From Fibrivirga algicola (GTDB taxonomy: Bacteria; Bacteroidota; Bacteroidia; Cytophagales; Spirosomataceae): a DNA stretch of 64,000 nt. Location: NCBI RefSeq assembly GCF_011742925.1, contig NZ_WAEL01000005.1:310001-374000 (forward strand). The letters are read 5' to 3'. Under the pieces are notes generated by a model. The model was not told the origin of the DNA. It did not search any database and worked only from the letters and a program-made list of their open reading frames with translations. This document shows positions 60,572 through 64,000 of the stretch, in pieces (position 1 is the stretch's first letter; each line of letters starts with the position of its first letter). Made by a program: the position numbers and the translations under genes.

Positions 60572-61294
60572 ATGACCATCCTACTTCAGGTTCCTTCCGC
60601 ATCGGCTGTGGCCGATACCACCGCCAGTGCACTCAACGGGGCGGCCGCTACTACACAAACGCTTGGCCTGTTCGATCTGGTAGCTAAAGGCGGTTGGGTG
60701 ATGGTGCCTATCGCTTTCTTGTTCTTTGCTACCCTGTACCTGATTGTTGAACGGTGGATTCTGATCAGCAAACAAGGTAAGGTCGACGAGGGATTTGTTG
60801 ACAACGTAAAAGATATGCTGCTACAGGGCAACGTGAAGTCGGCGGAGTCATTCTGCAAAAATCAGCGCACGGCCATCGGTCGTGTGTTCGAGAAAGCTGT
60901 TGGGCGGGTAGGGGTCGCTTCCAACAAAGAAATCGAGAGCACCATTGAAACGGTTGGGCAGATCGAGCTGTCGCGGATGGAGCGTAACCTGGGCTACCTG
61001 GGTGTCATTGCCGGTATTGCTCCCATGCTCGGCTTCATCGGTACGATCTCCGGTATCATCCGCATCTTTTACGACATTTCGCTATCGGACAATATCAGCG
61101 TGGGCATCATTGCCGGTGGTCTATACGAGAAAATGATCACGTCGGGTTCGGGCCTCATTGTTGGGGTAGTTGCCTACACGGGCTATCACCTGTTGAACAT
61201 GGCGATCGAACGCTTCACGCTCAAGCTGGAGATGAACGCCTTCGAATTTATGGAAGTCCTCCAAAAGCCCACCGAAACAGCACGGGCGCGGTAA
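60572..61294 (+). CDS. exbB: ExbB/TolQ-family proton channel protein
   Basis: 240 residues from ATG 60572. Three membrane segments fall at about 36-56, 136-160 and 180-205, with the MotA/TolQ/ExbB core in between (LGYLGVIAGIAPMLGFIGTISG, in pieces; GLYEKMITSGSGLIVG). It forms the proton-driven motor with ExbD that powers TonB or Tol-type transport. A longer frame from 60473 was rejected because a promoter box lies within it. exbD follows after 113 bp. Confidence 0.92.
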   Translation: MTILLQVPSASAVADTTASALNGAAATTQTLGLFDLVAKGGWVMVPIAFLFFATLYLIVERWILISKQGKVDEGFVDNVKDMLLQGNVKSAESFCKNQRTAIGRVFEKAVGRVGVASNKEIESTIETVGQIELSRMERNLGYLGVIAGIAPMLGFIGTISGIIRIFYDISLSDNISVGIIAGGLYEKMITSGSGLIVGVVAYTGYHLLNMAIERFTLKLEMNAFEFMEVLQKPTETARAR

Positions 61295-61407
61295 ACTAGT
61301 CTTCAGTTCGCGTTTCATCTTTTTCTATGAATCCGCTGATCAGCCAACAGGGTGATTGAGCAGCGAAACAGAAAACGGTGAACTGCAAATAGTAAACGCT
61401 CTTCAAC

Positions 61408-61800
61408 ATGAAGCTTCGTCGAAAACGAAAATTTGCCGCAGAGGTGGCTACGTCGTCGTTGAACGACATTATGTTTTTCCTGCTGCTGTTCTTTCTGATC
61501 ATCTCAACAGTAGCCAACCCAAACGTTATCAAGCTGTTACTGCCAAAGGCCGCTGCCTCGCAGCAATTGAGCAAGAAGCAGGTAACGCTCTCGGTCGATG
61601 CCAACAAGCAGTATTTTATTGATAAGCAGCCCGTAGCTACTGAATCGTTAGAAGAAGAGCTGAAAACGGTAATGGCAGGTATTGATGAACCCACAATCGT
61701 GGTGCGTTTCGACAAAACGCTAAGCGTTCAAGACCTGGTCGATGTGCTGCAGACGGGTGCCAAGCTGAACATCAAAATGGTGATGGCAACGTCGAAATAA
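61408..61800 (+). CDS. exbD: ExbD/TolR-family protein
   Basis: 130 residues. One membrane segment (about 17-37) holds the conserved proton-carrying Asp at its start (LNDIMFFLLLFFLIIS). The periplasmic domain includes VTLSVDANKQYFIDKQPV and ends with a region typical of TolR/ExbD (VVRFDKTLSVQDLVDVL). It partners ExbB just upstream. No tonB gene is in the window. Confidence 0.92.
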   Translation: MKLRRKRKFAAEVATSSLNDIMFFLLLFFLIISTVANPNVIKLLLPKAAASQQLSKKQVTLSVDANKQYFIDKQPVATESLEEELKTVMAGIDEPTIVVRFDKTLSVQDLVDVLQTGAKLNIKMVMATSK

Positions 61801-61805
61801 AACTA

Positions 61806-61890
61806 GTTTGCTGTTTGACGTTGCGCTGCTACCGATACACTCCTTCAGCGGTTGAGCAAGCGGAGCAACCACAAACGTCAAACAACAAAC
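61806..61890. repeat. Inverted repeat between exbD and the SDR gene
   Basis: 17-bp arms (61806-61822 with 61874-61890) with one mismatch, containing GTTTGACGTT. The middle has GTTGCGCTGCTACC on the left and GAGCAAGCGGAGCAAC on the right, the recurring core. It lies between convergent genes. Confidence 0.7.
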
Positions 61891-61894
61891 TGCT

Positions 61895-62665
61895 TTAATA
61901 CCCATTGGCCAGCATACCGCCGTCGATAGCGACCACCTGGCCGGTGATGTAGCTGGAGGCGGGCATGCTAAGGAAAGATACGGCTGAGGCCACCTCTTCC
62001 GGTTCGCCAACACGATTCATGGGCGTACGAGCCAGAATAGCCTGCAATTTATCGGGGTTGTCGAGCACCGGCGCGGCCAGCGGAGTGCGGATGTACCAGG
62101 GCGCCACCGCGTTGACCCGAATCCCGTCCTGTGCCCATTCTACCGCCAAATTTCGCGTGAGCTGATTCATGGCCGCCTTGGTCATGCCGTAGAGCGATCC
62201 GCTGCTGGTATGGGTTAGTCCCGATACCGACGACACAAAGACAATGCTGCTTTGCCCCGTGGCTTTCAACAGCGGATACACCGCCTGGGTCAATTCGTAG
62301 GCCGAGCGGATGTTCGTGTTCAACACGTAGTCATACTCGTCGGCAGCATAATCGGCAGTGGGTTTACGAATGTTCGTACCCACGTTGTTAACCAGGATTC
62401 CCACGCTTCCCCACGTTTCTTTCACGGCGTCGGCCAGGGTGCGGGCGGCGTCGGGTTGGCTCAGGTCAACGGCCAGCCCTTCTACCACGTAGCCTTGCTG
62501 ACGATACTCAGTGAGTTGCTGCTGGAGCAGGTCATTGTCGCGGGCTACTACAAATACAGCCGCACCAAGCTGCAAAAACTGCCGCACAATGGCTTCGCCA
62601 ATGCCTTTTGTAGCACCCGTTACAAGAGCACGCTGACCCTGCAGGGAAAAAAGTGGAGTGTTCAT
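61895..62665 (-). CDS. SDR-family oxidoreductase
   Basis: 256 residues of the classical short-chain dehydrogenase family. The NAD(P) loop is [23 protein letters not shown] gives the N-N-x-G motif; the catalytic Ser is in FVSSVSGLT and the Tyr/Lys in YGMTKAAM. The closest pattern is the tropinone-reductase-like or 3-ketoacyl reductase-like group. Substrate unknown. The start overlaps the stop of the upstream gene by 4 bp, so the two are co-translated. Confidence 0.88.
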   Translation of the reverse strand: MNTPLFSLQGQRALVTGATKGIGEAIVRQFLQLGAAVFVVARDNDLLQQQLTEYRQQGYVVEGLAVDLSQPDAARTLADAVKETWGSVGILVNNVGTNIRKPTADYAADEYDYVLNTNIRSAYELTQAVYPLLKATGQSSIVFVSSVSGLTHTSSGSLYGMTKAAMNQLTRNLAVEWAQDGIRVNAVAPWYIRTPLAAPVLDNPDKLQAILARTPMNRVGEPEEVASAVSFLSMPASSYITGQVVAIDGGMLANGY

Positions 62666-63063
62666 GATCGTTTTGAAATGCGGTCGAACAGCGTCTTGCC
62701 CACGACCAGCATGATTAATCCCGGCAGCAAAATAGCGCCAGCCCGGAAGCCAGCCCCTGTCAGTTTATAAACGCCCTCATTGAACTGGATAGCGCTGATA
62801 AACAACCAGTAGCCACTTGCTGAAAGGAGCACCGCCAGAAGCAGCACTGCTATGGTTTTGGTTGCCCGGCCAATCAGCGCTGTTAGCAGGATCGATACGC
62901 CGACAACGGCAGCCACAGTGCCCAGTGCACGGGGAAAGGTTTTCAGGTAATTGTAATCGTAGAAAAAAATACCGGCCCGTCCGAGGAGGTTAGGGTGCGA
63001 CATCAACCAGCCGTCGAGTACAACCAGAACGGCTAGTAATACGTAGAAAAAAGGGTTCTTCAT
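62662..63063 (-). CDS. Small four-helix membrane protein
   Basis: 133 residues with four hydrophobic segments at about 4-22, 46-68, 70-87 and 103-122. Polar content is low apart from the C-terminal [11 protein letters not shown]. No family recognised. It begins 4 bp after the stop of the upstream gene and overlaps the SDR gene, so it is the middle member of a three-gene operon. Confidence 0.7.
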   Translation of the reverse strand: MKNPFFYVLLAVLVVLDGWLMSHPNLLGRAGIFFYDYNYLKTFPRALGTVAAVVGVSILLTALIGRATKTIAVLLLAVLLSASGYWLFISAIQFNEGVYKLTGAGFRAGAILLPGLIMLVVGKTLFDRISKRS

Positions 63064-63067
63064 GAAA

Positions 63068-63565
63068 TTAAGCAGACACTGGCTTGATGTACCGCTTCAG
63101 CCAGGTTTGGGCAGCAGGTACGTGCCAGGCGGTCAAATATTCCGCTTTTGTTTTTATCAGTGTATTAAAAACGAGTGTATCGGCTGTTAGCGTGCCCTCG
63201 GCGAAAGCGGCCTTCAAATCACCCAGAGGCAAACTCTGTACTGACCCGTCAGCGGCGAGGTACGTTACCGACCGGTCCATAAAATCAATGCCCAATACCT
63301 GCCCGGCGGCCTGCACTGAATGCACCGATGAGTCGATGGAACAGCCGCTGGGAAGTCCCGCTCCTTCATCGACTGCAAGGAGTAGAAACCGGCCGTCGAC
63401 AACCCGGGCTGCGGCCAGCAGCGGGTGCCCATGCGCCGCCCAATTGGCCAGTGCTGGCTGCAACGTCATTTCAACGGCCGTTATTTCGTCGGCGGTGAGC
63501 ACCCGGTTTGCCTGGTACACCCACAGGCGGGCATCGGGCGTTATTTGGTCGAAAGAGATAACCAT
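63068..63565 (-). CDS. Conserved Cytophagales protein, function unknown
   Basis: 165 residues from ATG 63565 (MVISFDQITPDARLWVYQANR). Conserved pieces are the VWVYQANR-like start, FLLLAVDEGAGLPSGCSIDSSVH (in two parts, with an invariant-looking GCSID), IDFMDRSVTYL and AYLTAWHVPAAQTWLKRY. I recall relatives labelled 'ABC transporter ATPase' in databases, but no Walker A or signature motif is present, so that label is unsupported. First gene of the operon with the membrane protein and the SDR. Confidence 0.75.
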   Translation of the reverse strand: MVISFDQITPDARLWVYQANRVLTADEITAVEMTLQPALANWAAHGHPLLAAARVVDGRFLLLAVDEGAGLPSGCSIDSSVHSVQAAGQVLGIDFMDRSVTYLAADGSVQSLPLGDLKAAFAEGTLTADTLVFNTLIKTKAEYLTAWHVPAAQTWLKRYIKPVSA

Positions 63566-63580
63566 AAATGAATGTTGAAT

Positions 63581-63655
63581 TTGGGATTTACAATTTAAGA
63601 TCGACTTCGCTACGGGATAAGACAGCAAAACAACTCCCCAACTCGTAAATCCAAA
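63581..63655. repeat. Short inverted repeat with CTTCGCT apex
   Basis: TTGGGATTTAC near 63581 pairs imperfectly with GTAAATCCAAA near 63645. The middle has GACTTCGCTACGGGATAAG, similar to the apex at 46540. It lies between the Fe-S gene and the gene starting at 63565, both on the minus strand. Confidence 0.5.
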
Positions 63656-63658
63656 ATC

Positions 63659-64000
63659 TTACAACCCCTGCCCTTGCGCGATCAGTTCCGAAATGTCGTA
63701 GACCTTCACGGAGTCTTCGCGATTCTGGTTTTTTACGCCGTCGCTCATCATGGTCATGCAGAACGGGCATGCTACAGCGATGGTGTCGGCACCGGTAGCG
63801 AGAGCCTCCTGGGTACGTTCAACGTTCACATCTTTTTTACCGGGCTCGGGTTCTTTAAAATACTGAGCGCCACCGGCTCCGCAGCAGAGGCCGTTTGCTT
63901 TCACACGCTTCATTTCTACCAGATCGGCATCCAGCGCGGCCAGCACTTCGCGTGGGGCTTCGTAGACCTTATTGGCCCGGCCTAGGTAACACGAATCGTG
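63659..64000 (-). CDS. (Fe-S)-binding CCG-domain protein, partial
   Basis: The last 113 residues of a gene whose start lies beyond the right edge. It opens HDSCYLGRANKVYEAPRE and contains LCCGAGGAQYF and VACPFCMTMM, the cysteine-rich CCG domain of heterodisulfide reductase subunit B-like proteins and of glycolate/lactate oxidase Fe-S subunits. The Cys pattern C...CCG...CPFC is complete. It probably transfers electrons in a cytosolic oxidoreductase. Which family it belongs to depends on the missing part. Confidence 0.88.
   Translation of the reverse strand, partial: HDSCYLGRANKVYEAPREVLAALDADLVEMKRVKANGLCCGAGGAQYFKEPEPGKKDVNVERTQEALATGADTIAVACPFCMTMMSDGVKNQNREDSVKVYDISELIAQGQGL

Noticed and set aside
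63658-63690. TTACAACC near 63660 as a fourth ECF promoter
   Set aside because: The GTC element is missing at the required spacing and no gene starts downstream on that strand.

Overview
The window looks like chromosome from a Bacteroidota bacterium of the order Cytophagales, most like the Spirosoma/Rudanella/Fibrella group. The evidence is GC a little above one half by eye, no Shine-Dalgarno motifs, promoters with the Bacteroidota -7 box TAnnTTTG, and families typical of that clade: DUF4293, DUF4230, PorT-like barrels, alpha-2-macroglobulin, and ECF sigma factors paired with barrel-bearing anti-sigma proteins. I saw no phage, insertion sequence, CRISPR array or rRNA operon. One tRNA gene, an initiator tRNA-Met, lies near the left edge.

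Layout: 0.4-6.9 kb is housekeeping (initiator tRNA, era, der, a DMT transporter, an ArsR regulator, ruvB, a nucleotidyltransferase). 7.2-9.3 kb holds phenylalanine/tyrosine catabolism (hpd, phhA). 9.3-18.2 kb is mixed: a lipoprotein, a MarR regulator, an acidic low-complexity protein, a hydrolase, a VTT membrane protein, an MDR reductase, a MIP channel with an altered second NPA motif, an acyl-ACP thioesterase and a large outer-membrane protein. 18.4-21.9 kb is a beta-oxidation pair (fadA-fadB) with a palindrome at the predicted transcription start. 22-28 kb has an exported TPR/actin-fold protein, an S41 protease, free-Met-sulfoxide reductase, MnmD and small envelope proteins. 28.1-34.7 kb is a giant alpha-2-macroglobulin with a SusC-like insertion. 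34.8-40.3 kb has a lipase-like lipoprotein, an MFS transporter, a bestrophin, a GNAT enzyme and a divergent DeoC. 40.4-45.5 kb is an envelope redox cluster (YxFxxD lipoprotein, ECF sigma, trans-envelope anti-sigma barrel, Rieske protein, b561-like protein, YceI). 45.5-51.7 kb has a D-2-hydroxyacid dehydrogenase, nuoA/nuoB separated by an unrelated gene, YqgE and envelope proteins. 51.8-57.0 kb is a second ECF sigma/trans-envelope anti-sigma locus with lipoproteins and a barrel. 57-64 kb has typA, PAP2, ExbB/ExbD, an SDR, and the end of an Fe-S (CCG) protein.

The best candidate for a new system is the second sigma locus. The same 29-bp promoter architecture (GTTACAACC, exactly 17 nt, GTC) precedes the sigma operon (51811), the LVIVD-protein operon (54936) and, 42 kb away on the other strand, a lipoprotein gene (9695 to 9667). 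This suggests a small autoregulated regulon controlled by an anti-sigma protein that appears to span both membranes. A second recurrent signal is a family of long intergenic inverted repeats. Their arms differ from locus to locus, but the apex is similar (GTTGC/GCTTCGCT on one side, TAAGCAAC/GCAAC on the other). One near-perfect 41-bp hairpin lies inside the predicted typA leader. A third signal is three genes with a -7 box only 4-5 nt before the ATG, which implies leaderless mRNAs.
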